The position numbers and the translations under genes were made by a program. Source: Panicum virgatum (taxonomy: Eukaryota; Streptophyta; Magnoliopsida; Poales; Poaceae). Taken from it: a stretch of 64,000 nt of DNA. The stretch's first letter is position 1, and each line of letters opens with the position of its first letter. The stretch spans positions 19,886,403-19,950,402 of the forward strand of contig NC_053144.1 in assembly GCF_016808335.1 (NCBI RefSeq). The letters run 5' to 3'. Under the pieces are notes generated by a model that saw only the letters and a program-made list of their open reading frames with translations, had not been told where the DNA came from and ran no database searches. Positions 1 through 12,034 of the stretch are shown here, piece after piece.

Positions 1-474
1 GCGAACCAGCCTAGCAAAACACTTGCTATTGTTTTTTTGGCAGTCTCGCAGATCAATTGCTATTGTTTTTTTCGACGAACATCACTTGCTATTGTTGATA
101 ATAAAACACCATTGAACACCATACAAGCACATACAGCCACAAACACATTCATAAGATCAAATGGTTCAACAGAGAACACGCATAAGGGCAACCTACAGGC
201 AATGGAATGACAGAAAAAGAATGTAATCGTGTCCTATTTTCCAATTCATTTTTTGGTTGGATTGATTTAAAAAATATCAGTAGCATGGGCAAGTCTGGAA
301 CTCCAGCTGCAAGCGTCACATGATCGTGCCAATGAAATTCTTCCAAACGCATAGGATGCTTCCCAACATAATAAACGGAAAAAAAAGTGGCCATTCCAAA
401 ATGAAACATCATTTACAGCAGGATAAAAGACCACATACTGACTAAAAGTTAGTAGCATGCTCGGGCTATGAAAC

Positions 475-512
<38 letters not shown>

Positions 513-1083
513 TCGGAATGAAGCTCGATACAGGAAGCTAGACCGAACATATACCATAAACATGGTGCTGTGAACTATTTGGGCAATGGTATGCAACTTC
601 TACTCCATTCTTCCAGACAGATGTATCGGACAACTCCACCAAATTAACATGAAAAGTAGAGATGTTCGAAGAGGGATAACATCTTAACAGCAAAATACCT
701 AAGCTGTTTCACAACAATCAAAGTACTGATGCAATGCAAGTTTGTGACGCCTCCAAATTAGCATCTGTAATGTGGATCAGCAAAGCATGACCACATGGCT
801 GCAGAAGCAGGATGCCTAATTCTTCAGGTTAGCATCTGCAATGTGGATTGGTGAATGCGACCAGGAAAATCCTACATCGCAAAGGAATCCTGAAAGGTTT
901 CAGCGTCTTCCAAGTAAGCCCTCAATCTAATCTGAAACATAATCTAAAGTAAAGGAAAACTGGACAAAAAGTGTAAGCTGGAAAAGAATTAGACTGCCAG
1001 CAAAGGTAATATGCTGATCTCATAAGTGTCCTGGTTCATAAACATGCCAAACTACTTGCAAAATTGCAAACCAAAAACGAAAC
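1..1083. other. Intergenic, no gene recognised
   Basis: No exon or protein motif was recognised here. The stretch is moderately AT-rich and contains an AT microsatellite. Two similar segments near 760 and 830 both read roughly 'ttagcatctg.aatgtggat', so there is a small local duplication. Confidence 0.5.
476..511. repeat. (TA)n microsatellite
   Basis: An uninterrupted run of alternating T and A of about 36 bases. It would be length-polymorphic between accessions. Confidence 0.95.
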
Positions 1084-1089
1084 TCACAA

Positions 1090-1333
1090 TATCAAAGATA
1101 CCCTTTTCTCTGGTTTGAATTTTGCAGCAGATGATATGGGGACGACTTGCTGACCATAAAGGTACCCTTTAATTCTTTGATCTATGCGGAACAACTTTGA
1201 CTGATTTGACAGTCTTTCTGTACTCAAGATCAAATTCACTTCATGAAAGGCAAATTTATCACTTGGAGCCTTGTCAGAATACTTATTGAAAGTTGGGAAT
1301 TTTTCCTCGGTCATTTCCTTACACACCAGCACC
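1090..1333 (-). pseudogene. Ku80-like gene fragment
   Basis: The minus strand has a splice-acceptor-like CAG just above 1333. It is followed by a peptide close to part of the plant Ku80 core, including KYSDKAP, DKFAFHEV, DQRIKGY and QVVPISSA followed by KFKPEK. Ku80 is one half of the Ku70/Ku80 ring that binds broken DNA ends in non-homologous end joining. Here about five residues expected between the ISSA and KFKPEK motifs are missing, the text diverges after KFKPEK, and a stop follows at once. No neighbouring Ku80 exons were found on either side. This looks like one exon carried away from a parent gene, possibly by a transposon. An unrecognised spliced-looking segment on the same strand lies at about 1510-1600. 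The family assignment is from memory of conserved motifs. Confidence 0.55.
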
Positions 1334-2529
1334 TGCACATATAACCTTCGCATGCATTAAAGGGGGAAAGAGAGAGGAAGGAACACGCTAGTAGCAGAAG
1401 ACAATCATGTGCATTGCAGAGCTGCAATGGAGCTGAATGCAGGTGATAGGAACCCCCGAGCTGATAAAGCATGGAAAATAAGTAAAGAGAAGAGTAGCGG
1501 AAGGCTCACCTCGCAGGAGGTATGAAGGCAAAAACGAAGACCCCTCCAAGAGCAGGAGCAGCAACGTGAAGCGTGCTGCAGCCTGCAGAACCTGAACAGA
1601 AGGGGATAGTTAAGAAAGGAATGCGCACGCAGATCGAAAACACAGAAGGCAAGTATCAAAATCAAGGAGAGGCCGAACAGCTGTGAGGGTGTGTATTATT
1701 TCAAAAAAAAAGTTTGAATTCTGGTACTGTAGCATATTTCGTTGTTCCTTAACAAATAATGTCCAATCATAAATTAATTAACTTTAAAAGATTCATCTTA
1801 TGATAATCAGTTAAACTGTGTAATTTGTTATTTTTTTCAACTACATTTAGTGCTCCACGCATGTGTCCGAAGTATCGCATAATGAAGCGGAGCACACGGA
1901 AGGGAATATCAAAATCAGAAACAAATCAAGAACCCCAAGGAGCATGGAACCCTAATCAAGCAGGAAGGTAAAAATCCTCTAGTCAAGAGAAGTACCAGTG
2001 TACCAGCAGCTGGAGAGAACCAAGAGCACCGCAGCCAGGAATCCCACGCTCGAGATCCAATGCCAACTTGCGCATCAAGAAAGCGTAAGTTACGGATGAA
2101 GACGAAGAGGAGCGATGCAGAGGACAACGGCCGCCGGCGCAGCTGATACAGTATGCGGTATGCCGAATTGCCAAGCACAGGAAGGAGTAATAAGGACATA
2201 CTTTTTTTTTTAGAGGAAGTAATAAGGACATACTAGTAGAAAATAAGACAAACAGGCTGTTCAAGCACCGAACAAAGGGAGCCCAAAATGTTAGCGGGAC
2301 ATCGACGTGGCCCATGATCGAAACAGCTAATGGGCCAACGTACAGGCAAACCTGAGTGAAATACAAAGAACGATGTAATGGGCCATCTTTAAAAACCCAA
2401 GAATCACAGCTCAAGGGAAGATTTTTCTTTTTTTACCGGGTAACAGAGAAACATGAAAGAAATAGCTACGCACAAACACAGCCTCAAGACTCCAGCGCGG
2501 TGTTTAATTTCCTGCCGTTCTCTACTCCT
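1334..2529. other. Intergenic, possible MITE remnant
   Basis: No coding gene was recognised. Around 1690-1880 there is a 'gtactgtagca...attaattaacttt...gattcatctta' stretch resembling the MITE family better preserved at 11499, 49885 and 50365, but without clear ends. A minus-strand open segment at 1915-2199 has no recognisable domain. Confidence 0.35.
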
Positions 2530-3760
2530 CTGCTCAGTGCCCTACCGTGTCTCGGCGCCGATGGACCCGTCCTTCTGGAGCTTCAGGCCAGGTTGCTGAA
2601 TCGCTGCCGCGAGTACTGCCGGGACGCCTTCCTCCAGTCAGCGCCGCGAACTCCTCGTAGCTTATTTTTCCCATCCTGAGAACATCGACAGATAAGGTCC
2701 TGCTTGTTAGGATGACCGGGCAGAATGGTCTTGTAACTATATACAGGGATTTGAACTTGTCAAATCATAGCTCCTTTTGATTAATTACTCTAAACAACCA
2801 ATCATATTAGGTCATGTGCCCTTGCTGTATCCTTTCTTGGCCCCACATGTTGATAACGGTCAAACAATCCTTCAGTTTAAATAAACCCATAGCAGCATCT
2901 GAACTTTGACCGCCATGCAGTCATAAGCAAGGCACGGCTATTTACCATCAAGGATGCTCTACAAATTAGTTTCCTGGTTATCAATGGAAAAGAACTAGTT
3001 TCATGGTCTAGGGAAGCTAGATTTTGCTTACCTTATCTGTGTCCACATCCCGGATGATGCCATCGATAATGTCTTCATCAGTTCCCTCCATTTTCGTCAG
3101 CCAGTGCCTCTCTATGCTCTTCAATTTCTATGTACCCACTCTTATTCCGGTCGAAGTATGTGAAGGCCTTTTGAATGTGTTCATCATTTCCTATTTTCCT
3201 CACATGAATAGACACGGTGACAAATACAGCGTAGTCCAGGGTCCCATTTTTATCAACATCAGCCTGCAGAGCATTTAAATTAACATTAACAAGTTTGTCC
3301 ATAATATTTCTGTACTAGGTTATATTAGCGCATCTTTCATAAGTAAATAACATCCATTATGACCCGAAGGTCTGAATCAGGCATTTGGTATCCAAGTTTA
3401 CGAAGCCCAGCCTTGAATTCCTCGAATGTTAGCTTGCCGTTCTTGTCACATCCATTTTATCAAACATTTGCTTTATGTCAGCTGCTTCCTCCACAGACAG
3501 ATGCTCAGCAATTACCTGCAGATGTTTAAGAATAAATTAAGTTACTTTAGAATGCACTTTCTATGCAAGAAAAATTATATATACTAATTTCTGTTCAATA
3601 AGGATAACTTCTTTTTTTACCAACATGCAGTAAACCCTACCCTTAGTACTTTCTTCTTTAACTTGTTCATTGCAGCAAATTGCTGCAGCCTTGCTCGGAC
3701 AGCATCACCGAGAGGAACGTCTGGCATCTTTTTAGAACGCCACTGTGAGAGCATTTTTAA
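2530..3760 (-). pseudogene. Calcium-dependent protein kinase C-terminal pseudogene
   Basis: Four exon-like pieces on the minus strand, in order, match the junction and calmodulin-like half of a plant CDPK. About 3725-3632 encodes the autoinhibitory junction ([23 protein letters not shown]). About 3517-3360 encodes IAEHLSVEEAADIKQMFDKMDV and, after a frameshift, FEEFKAGLRKLGYQMPDSDLRVIM. About 3290-3030 holds EF-hands [10 protein letters not shown] and [13 protein letters not shown]. About 2687-2540 holds ISYEEFAAL and WRKASRQYSRQRFSNL. Frame breaks are visible in the second piece (after MDV), at the end of the third (after ENGG), and at least three times in the last. No kinase domain lies upstream. 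In an intact enzyme these EF-hands bind calcium and release the junction from the kinase. This copy cannot make a kinase. Confidence 0.8.
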
Positions 3761-4382
3761 CGAAAATATAAGAGGTGCTCTGTAAAGTATGCTGGTGCCT
3801 CTCAGTCTCACTCTCAGGCTTTTAAGCAGGCCTAGGAGCAATTGGATCCAAACCCTAGGATCTCATACCAATTTAAGCAAAAACCCAAAATTTCCTAAAG
3901 TGAGCGACAATGTGACGACGATAATCTGCTGTCTGGTTACGGGTTAGGGGTTTGATGAGCGGAAGAATTTTTCAGTTCCATAAAAACTGCTCCAGATTAC
4001 ATAGAAGATATCCCGCAAACTTCAATATGTTGCATTCTGAAACAGCCGTAGGTGTATAACGATACTCTTAACTGTGAAGATTTCGTTACAATCAGAAGTC
4101 GTAGGGTCAAATTCCGCCCTCATAGCAGAAAAAAGAGAAGTACACGCATATTCATCATAAACATTATCCTTATTGGCAGATCGTTTCGCACATATACTTT
4201 ACAAAAGGTCAAGTTTGCGACATCGGGAACACTAAAATTTACAAAACAGTAAATGCTACCAAGGTCCAAGTTGCACGTTACAACAGAGTAAACAAGAAAA
4301 CAAAACACCAAGTTCTTCAGACTCGTGGATCACTGAACCTCACAACTCACAGGAAAAGTGTACAGTGTACAGATGAGGTCTA
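3761..4382. other. Intergenic, 3' flank of the LanC-like gene
   Basis: No gene was recognised. The right-hand part probably contains the 3' untranslated region of the minus-strand gene ending at 4383. Confidence 0.4.
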
Positions 4383-6458
4383 TCAAAGTTCATATGCTGG
4401 GAACCTTGATTCGGATGGATCAATCATATCCAAGAGGAGGTATGCCATCCCAGCCTTCCCTTCAAACAGTGAAAACGGGCGATCACCACCATGCATCGCT
4501 CCCTCGGCGATCAACTCATCAGCTTTCTCGAGAAGAAAGCATGCAAAAGCCTTTGCTCGATAGAGGTACTCGATGTTGCCAGTCAGCCTGTACAGTGAGA
4601 GGAACACGTAGGCATTCCCGCTTACGCCGTGACATATCCCAACTCTCTTCAGAAGCCCTCGGTTCCAGACAACCTCCGCAGCATCTGCAGCTGATTGCTT
4701 GAAATGATCATCATGGAAGACCTGAAATACAAATGCAGTTACCCACGATGACATACAAGGATTAATCGATCAACAAGTTATTCACAGCTTCAGTCTATCA
4801 TTTAAACACTGCCAAATCTGAAAACTATACTGAATAAACATGCAGACACACAATGGGAGATGCAGTAGAGAAGCTGGTGCTAGGGATCTCCAGGATTTGT
4901 TGCCAGGATAGGGCTGGTGCCTTTTCTTTCTGGACGTTGTTTTTCTTGTTGTTGCGTGCATGTACATGAGCTGTACCTTTTTTCTTCTATAATGAAATGA
5001 TAGTATTCATACCCAGCTCTCCTACGTGTTTTAGATAAAACAAAATGCATTAGAGCAAGTGTAAGTGTAAACAGATGGAGCAATCACCTCATATGCTTTA
5101 GCCAGTGTCAGCGCAACACCAGGGGCACCATGACACCAATGCACCAACCGATCAGACTCATTGCCTTCACTTGAGGGATAGTTGCCACTAGGAAATCTGT
5201 TCTTGGTCATGTACAGCAGGGTGTTCTTCACATCATCCTGCTCATCCAGTTTAAGTTCAGTGTGCATGAGCACGTGCATGATTCCAGCAAGACCATGGGC
5301 AGCGCCCCAGTACTTCTTCCCATGCCATTCGTACATCAGCGGGCTACTCCCCTTGCTTGACAGCTTTCTTCCCTCCTTAATGATGTCCTTTGCCACAGAA
5401 TTCTACACAATTGAAGTGGTTGATCCAGTAAGATTTCCGGTGCCTTTCACATGAGCCTAATTGAAAAAAGGAAATGTGAAAGGAAATTATATAACAGAAC
5501 TACATCATCAACATACAATGTGTTCAAGAGGGATCGTCTTCTCGCTGAGATGCTTATTCAAGAACAAGCAAGCCCATAGATACCCCGCCCTTCCATACAG
5601 CAACTCATTTGGTACTTTCTCGGTGATTGTTATCTACAAAATCACAAACAAGAACAGGTGAGTCTACAACATCAGGACTACTACCAATTATGCCATCTGT
5701 TGTTGTACAGCCATGTAGCAACAGCACATTGAAGACACAGGTAACAAATCGACCCATAAACCCGAATTATGCTTATCAGAAGCCTCACCTCATCGAAGGA
5801 GCTCAGATATTGGGTGAGCCTCAACTGGTCATCGCAATGCTTGGCAATCACCGCCCCAAGAGCGCAGACACCGGCCCTCCCACATATGAATGTCAAGAAC
5901 CTGCGCCTTACACACCCATGGCATGGCCACACCCCTCCATATCATTATCAACCAGTAACCGCAACAAAATCAACAAGTATCAAGCGCGACCAGAACAGGG
6001 CTTCATCTTACGGCAGTCCCTGCGACGCGTCGTCGCAGGCGCGGACGATGTCGGCAGCGAGGGCGAGGTCCCCGCGGTCGCCGGTGACCCGGAAGGACTT
6101 GAACAGCAGGAGCGCCGTCCCGAGCGCGCCCGTGTAGAGCGTGTAGTCCGTCACCTGGCGCCCCGGCTTCACCCACGTCTCCTCCACCACCTGCAGCCAG
6201 GGCCCAGGGGGGCAGAAGCGGGACCGAGCAATCAGTCGAGCAGCTGGCGGGCGCGCGGCAGGAAACCGTAGAGAGCAATCGAGTAGCGCGGCGCCGTGCC
6301 TTGTCCTTGAGGCGGCGCGCGGCGCGGAGGAAGCGGTCGGAGAGCCTGGCGTACGGGAGCGAGAGCAGGCCCCGGAGCCCCGCGGGCCGGTCGCCGCCGC
6401 CGCCGCCGGCCTCGGCGACGAAGTCGGGGAAGTCGTTAGGGAAGAAGCGGTCGGCCAT
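4383..6458 (-). CDS. LanC-like protein (LANCL/GCL family)
   Basis: Six exons join in phase: 6458-6300, 6190-6012, 5900-5789, 5633-5517, 5402-5088 and 4721-4383, giving 406 residues, the usual length for plant LanC-like proteins. The start at 6458 gives the N-terminus MADRFFPND. The family folds as an alpha/alpha barrel with zinc. The expected ligands are present: Cys279 in VHWCHG and the Cys324-His325 pair in GICHG. Other family landmarks are FICGRAGV (exon 3), LLYGRAGYL (exon 4) and WGAAHGLAG (exon 5). Bacterial LanC cyclises lanthipeptides and mammalian LANCLs add glutathione to dehydroamino acids. The plant role is less certain, and the once-proposed abscisic-acid receptor function (GCR2) is disputed. 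Intron 1 uses a GC donor (AAG|GCACGG) instead of GT. All other junctions are GT-AG. The gene looks intact. Confidence 0.93.
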
Positions 6459-6599
6459 GGCGTCGCCGCGCGTGCTCCGACCCCGCTTCGACTTGGAGGC
6501 GCGCGAGGAAGAGGAGGGTGGTGGTTCGCGACGGGTGGCGAGACCTTCGGTGGCCTTCGCCTTCTCGCAAGTCCCGCCGCCGCCGTTCCCCATGCCTGC

Positions 6600-6765
6600 C
6601 GCGCGCTGGGGTTATAAAGCTGGAGCCGGATCCTGAGCTGGAGTTGTGTGAGAGAAAAACACTGTTGTCTGGCTGGTTGTTGGAGGCTGAAGCTGGAGTT
6701 GTGTGAGAGAGAAATACTATAGAGGCTGGAGGCTGTCCACCAGCCGAACGGGGTGAAAAAGTGCT
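6600..6765. repeat. Dispersed 'gtgagagaaaaa' repeat, copy A
   Basis: Just upstream of the LanC-like start codon lies a segment with two internal repeats of 'gctggagttgtgtgagaga', followed by 'ccagccgaacggg'. Related segments occur at about 30893-31025, 46655-46770 (partial) and 50205-50345 (inverted). Together they define a short non-coding mobile or repeat family. A 'cagccgaac' end matches the 'gttcggc(a/t)g' end in inverted form in the other copies, suggesting terminal inverted repeats. Confidence 0.55.
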
Positions 6766-7858
6766 CGCGAGGTCGCTGGACGCCGCGGCGCTGGTGATGG
6801 TGGCACGTCTGTCGCGCGCTCGGAGCAACGCGTGGAGCGCGCCGCTGATTTTCCTGCTCCCGACGAACTGCTGCTGCTCGTCTCCTCTCGGCGTTGGTCC
6901 GCGTCTGGTTGCCGTTACCCGAAAGCTGGTGTAATCGTGTCGTCTGATCAGCACGATGTCTATTTTTTTTTAGAAAACTATGTCTAGGGAGATGCAGCTT
7001 GGGCAGCATGGACCTACCAACTGAAGTTTCCTACATTTCTTGATTTTACGATCCTCTGTTTTGTCATTCCATTCCTATTATTTTTACGTAGTTTCTCTAT
7101 TTCTTTATTTATTTTGCATTCCTCCGTTCAGGAAAAAAAAGGGAGCGTGTTCCTGCACGAGCTGCCGCTTCCTTTACAAATGTCAAAGCCCTGGGAAATC
7201 AGAGAGTTCGCCGGAGGACTAGCCACGAGTTGCCAACTGGCCTTTATATTCGCCCGTGTCTCACCAGTCACAGATGTGTCCGTCACACAGATTCCAAGCT
7301 TTGCAACAAATTTTCAAAAAAAAAAAACTTTGCAACAATGTTTGCGTGATCCAGTTTCCGTTTACATTAACACAAACTCGTCTTAAGATAGCACAAGCTT
7401 CTTCAATCTTGCCATTCCTTCCGCTTAGGACGTATGCACCACACCATTTTTTTTAAGAAAAGAAGAAGCTGTTTTCACCATCTATATATGACATCCTATC
7501 TTGATTTGAATAAGGGCAATGACAGTTTATACACCCACGCGTCCATCTCTTCTGAATGATAAAGTTTACCAGCCTAACATGTTAATGTACAACATGGTGC
7601 CTAAGACGAAGCCTCAGTAACAGCTAGAAAGGAAAACTGTAAATTGATCCTCTATTGAAAATCGACGCCCTCAACTTGTGCTAAAATTTCCGCAAATCCG
7701 AACCTGTGTGTGACCTGCAAGGTGTTAAGAAAAATCCAATAAATTAGGAACCTACCCGCCCAGCACTACTTTTGCAGTATGTAAACTAATAACACAGTTC
7801 AAGGACCATTCTGGTTTCTGAGCGAATTCTAGTACCTGAGGTCTGTGTTTTCTTGTAT
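6766..7858. other. Intergenic, no gene recognised
   Basis: No coding motif was found. The right part probably includes the 3' untranslated region of the minus-strand prolyl hydroxylase gene. Confidence 0.4.
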
Positions 7859-10857
7859 CTAAATTTTGTACTCATGAACGCGCATCCACTTTGTCGATGA
7901 CCATTTATTGCCTTTTATCACCGGACATCCACCTAAAGAGAATTTGCAGTTGAAAAGGGTCAGAGTACTGTGGCATAACACTACTGCTGCAAAATATGCC
8001 ATTTCATGAAGATTAGAAATTTCACCATGAAGGCTTGTGGGATCCAGGGATCCATCAGGCTTCATGCTCCAGAAGAGTAGCGCATCTCCCATCTTCGGTT
8101 TAACAGATAGACCATTCTTTGCACATTCAGATAGCTCATTATAAAATGGTGATGAGCTGCTGTTTACTGGCGCTGAAGGGAACACGGTCTCGCCACCATC
8201 TTCAACATCCGAACTAGTAAATAACAATTGCCATGAAAAAAGATAAGTGTCAATTTGCTCATCAATGGCACATATACAAAGAATACGATACTATAGTACA
8301 TACAGATACATAAGAAGAGTTGCTATACGCTGGCCTCCATTTTTGGTGTTGTAATCATCATGGAAGTAATCAAAGTGAGGCTCGTACTTCTGCCCAACTT
8401 CATAGTGGAGGACTTGAAGACCCTCTCCATGCTCTGCAAAATTACAGGGAAATTATAAAGAGAGGGGGTAATGGCATTTGAAGTAAAATTGCAAACGAAA
8501 ATAGCCAGGCACCGAGGCACCAATGGCCAAAGAAAGACTAGTTGCATTTCATGATTTTTGTTTACATTTACGATTGGTCATCAAAATTTGCTGTAATGGG
8601 TTATTATTTGTTTCTATTCGCTGAAATAGAGTTGATTCTTGTAGCTTGGGGACTTGTTGTGTACCTCGCCATATTGTTGGGTATGTACCTTTTGGTTTAA
8701 AATGTATGTTTAGATGTCAAACCATCAAAATTTAGCTACTGCACATGCTGTACTGTTCTAAAAATCTAAGTTTTGAGACTGGTCGCTGCACAATCAGTAC
8801 ATTCATTTTTTTTTCCACAGCATGCAGTCTTTACTGAAACCTTAAAGAGCAACATGTACGACATTGAAACCTCCAAATTATACCAAAGAACACAGCATGC
8901 TACCTAATGCACAGTTTAGTACATTTGCAGATAGTGATTGTGTTAATAATCTCTAGTGCAGTACATCATGTACGATTTGGTGATTCAGTGAGGTAGTTAA
9001 AGCAGGAGTCATGACTTTTTGAATTCTAACACGGCCTATTTTATTTGTATGCTGGACCTAAAGTGTACTTTGAAGGTAGGCACCACTTAAACATTAAGGC
9101 AGTAGTCAGGACTTTCGAGTCATTCCATGAAGCAGACTATTTCCGAAATAAAACTGAAAATTTTTCAAATGTACGAGTTAGCTGTGTCAAACAGCACCAT
9201 CCAAACATTAATCTAATGATTAAATGTCTGTTGACCATACCGGAATTTTGTTCATAGAATAATACACATAAAATTCAACTTTTAAACACATGGTAACTAC
9301 AACGTACCTACAGGTATGAAGGTGTAATCTGCTATCCTTTTCTCAATTGTACGAATAATTTTGTCCTGCCCTCTTCTAAGAAACGTTCCTGAACTTGTCC
9401 GCACCCTGCATATACCGCAGCAAGCAAAATGAGCACCACAGGTGGTGTAACATCCCTGAAATTGTAACTTCAGCTATGTTCAGACCTGCTATCTTTGCTC
9501 CCTCCAGTTGCTGAATCAACTACTGTTGACTTCTTCATGTGAGGCTTTGCCAGCGAAATCAAATAGTCGCATTCTTCCTTGGACTGAGAATAACATAAAA
9601 TTCAGTCATAACTCATAACTTAGTCTTGGTGAAGCAATTGGAAACAATCAGCACTAAAAACAGAGTTGAATATGAACAATTGACCACGACCACCAATCCT
9701 GACATTACTTTCTTTTCTATGATGCAGCCACTGCAGCAGCAAACATGAATTCATTTGCATCACTCAAATGAATTGGCAAGTGGATAACTATGAGTTCAGA
9801 TGATAAGCTTAACATGATGGAAACATCCAGACCATATGGTCAAAACCTGAGTTTAGACTCCAGATCCACCACTTTTAGCAATTCACAAGCTGTGTGACAC
9901 TATGAGACAACGACTATGAATGGCGAGTACAATGTAGCACCTGATGTGCCCAAACTCTCGTGAAGCTCAATGACAGCTGTATCCCATATGTACACTAGCC
10001 ATTTCAAGTAAACTAACTGATTGCGGCCGCCAAGATCTGTAATAGAGTCATCAAAACAACATTTCCAGTATCCCATTCGCAGCATCACCGGTTCCCACTT
10101 TGTTTCTGTACATATAAGTTGAACGACTTCGGGGACAGGGCTGCCCAGAGCATTTGTAAACGTTACTGAAAAAGGAACAACGGATTTCGGCAGAGGGCTC
10201 AGTAAATTCGATCGCATAATCGAGGTGTCAACTAATGGCCTGGTGTCTCGCCAATTGCTCAACTAAGATTTCAACAGAACCGGGGGGGGGGGGGCTCGAG
10301 ATCTCCTGATGCATGGAGCAAAATCGCATCTAGAACATGGGATACATTGTACAAAACAAAAACGAATGAAGCGAGGGACTCACGAGGAAGTTGTGGTACA
10401 CGAACGCGCGGGGCTCCCACGACAGCACCTCCGTCCACGGCTCCCCCTTCTCCCCGCGCACCTCCAGCCCCCTGCAGCACGCAACGCGCGCGCGAGCAGC
10501 CACGCGGTTAGCATCTCGCAGGAAACCAAACGAGCGCGCGCGCGAGAGAGAGATCGAGGAGACGGAGGCGGGGGAGAGGAGGAACAGGAAAAAAACGCAC
10601 GACTCGGTGGCGGATCTGCGGAAGCGCGCGCGCGGGCGTGGGCGCGCGAGGCCCGCGCCGCGGGTCCCGGCGCCGTCGGAGGCCCCCGGCAGCGAGAGCG
10701 CGCCGAGCGCGAGGAGGAGGAGCAGCGCCGCGCACGCCAGCAGCAGCGCCGCCACGACGGCCGTCGACGGCCTCGCGCCCCGCTTCCCGCCCCCGCCGCC
10801 GCCGCCGACGCCGCCCAGCAGCGGCCTCCCGCCCCGCCCCGCCGCTCGGCCCGCCAT
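7859..10857 (-). CDS. Prolyl 4-hydroxylase, membrane-anchored (P4H)
   Basis: Seven exons join in phase: 10857-10601, 10471-10384, 9583-9486, 9405-9308, 8433-8304, 8213-8026 and 7932-7859, giving 310 residues, typical for plant P4H. The protein has a basic, Gly-rich N-terminus, a single hydrophobic segment at about residues 31-55 (type II anchor, ER/Golgi), and a 2-oxoglutarate/iron dioxygenase domain. The iron ligands are His200 and Asp202 (PHFDYFHDDYN) and His286 (SLHG). Lys296 in GNKW is the expected 2-oxoglutarate contact. The reaction hydroxylates peptidyl proline, in plants mainly in extensins and arabinogalactan proteins before O-glycosylation. The start at 10857 is the first ATG that gives the signal-anchor arrangement. 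An in-frame extension upstream runs through the 5' UTR GA repeat and is unlikely to be coding. Intron 2 is about 800 bases. Confidence 0.93.
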
Positions 10858-10950
10858 GCCGCCCGCCCGCCCGCCCGCGTCGCAGGGCACGCGCGTCGGG
10901 CCCGCTGCCTCTTGCCTCCTCTCCCGCTCTCCTCCTGCCGGTGGTTCTAG

Positions 10951-10974
10951 CTCTCTCTCTCTCTCTCTCTCTCT
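10951..10974. repeat. (CT)n microsatellite in the P4H leader
   Basis: Twelve CT units, read as GA on the transcribed strand. They lie about 95 bases upstream of the P4H start codon, so probably in the 5' untranslated region or core promoter, where GA/CT tracts are common in grasses. Confidence 0.9.
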
Positions 10975-11129
10975 GGCCTGAGTCGCGGGTTTTTTTATCG
11001 CAAAGGATGCAGAATGCTGCGGGGGGACACGGTGCGCTGGTCGTCGGTACGGCGAGGCGCGGCCGGGTTCGGTATGTGACGTGTCAGGCGGGTAGCGGGT
11101 GGGCCCCACGTCGTACAAAGTCCATCCAT

Positions 11130-11394
11130 GGCTGTGTTTAGTTTCAAAATTTCTCCATCCAAACTTTACTGTTTATCTATCGCATCAAATCTCTTTCCTC
11201 GTGTATAGAGCATTAAATATAGGTAAATAAAAAAAGTAATTGTATAGTTTTGATGTACACGACGAGACGAATCTTTTGAGCCTAGTTAGGTCATGATAGG
11301 ACAACAATTATCATATACAAACGAAAAGTGCTACAGTATACTACAGTGTCTGATGCGGCTTTTTTACCATTATTTTACGGATCTAAACACAGCC
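11130..11394. mobile_element. MITE with 'ggctgtgttta' ends
   Basis: The segment starts with ggctgtgtttag and ends with the inverse ctaaacacagcc, about 265 bases. Inside are 'gacgagacgaatcttttgagcctagttagg' type motifs and 'gctacagta', which recur in the sister copies. It has no coding capacity. The superfamily was not assigned, because a clear target duplication was not seen. Confidence 0.75.
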
Positions 11395-11498
11395 CATCTA
11401 GGCCGTATCCACGTGGGTTACTTGTTGGGCTGGAGACCCCTCAAAAGAAAAACTTGGCAAAAAAAGAAAAAGAAAAACTTGTTGGGCTAGAGAATTTA

Positions 11499-11830
11499 GC
11501 CCTGTTTGGTTTGTACTAGAAAAATTTGGACTAGAAATTTTATCAACTTTGACCGCTAATTAAAGTGTCAAATAAAATCAATTCATAAAACCAACTTCAG
11601 AACCCTGCGCTAGGAATACTAAACAACCTAATGAGGTCTTTGACCGCGTAATTAGAAGATGATTATTGTAGCAATCAATCATCAATTAATTATCGTCATT
11701 AGATTCGTCGTGAATCCCTAAAAAGTTTGGCAAATGGATTTCATTTAGTACTCTATACATACGATATTTTTTATCGGAAAACGTGCGCACACTGTTGCTA
11801 AAATCTTCCAGACCGATCCAAACACGACCT
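11499..11830. mobile_element. MITE with 'gccctgtttgg' ends
   Basis: Ends gccctgtttggt and ccaaacacgac are inverse to each other. The interior has 'ctttgaccgc', 'gattattgtagca' and 'cattagattcgtc', shared with the copies at 49885 and 50365. About 330 bases, non-coding. Confidence 0.8.
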
Positions 11831-12034
11831 CCATGCACTTGACCCAGGACCGAAGAAGCCATGGGGCTCGCTCGTCGTGCGCTTTGTTTCATCATCAGAA
11901 GCTGAAGGCAGCAGTAGAGAGTAGAGAGCACGGGGAGGAAGCCACTTCACTGGATCGAAGTATGAAAAGGTCTGGTCGCGCTCGTGCATTTTGTACGTGC
12001 GAGTGCCGCCAGTGAGATTGACATTGGCCGCTGC

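Noticed and set aside
9900..10262. Open frame of 120 codons in P4H intron 2, minus strand
   Set aside because: No domain or motif was recognised and it lies between in-phase exons 2 and 3 of P4H. It is most likely chance open intron sequence or a transposon relic.
10309..11141. Long open frames on both strands around P4H exon 1
   Set aside because: GC-rich composition suppresses stop codons. Only the frame starting at 10857 minus matches a protein family.
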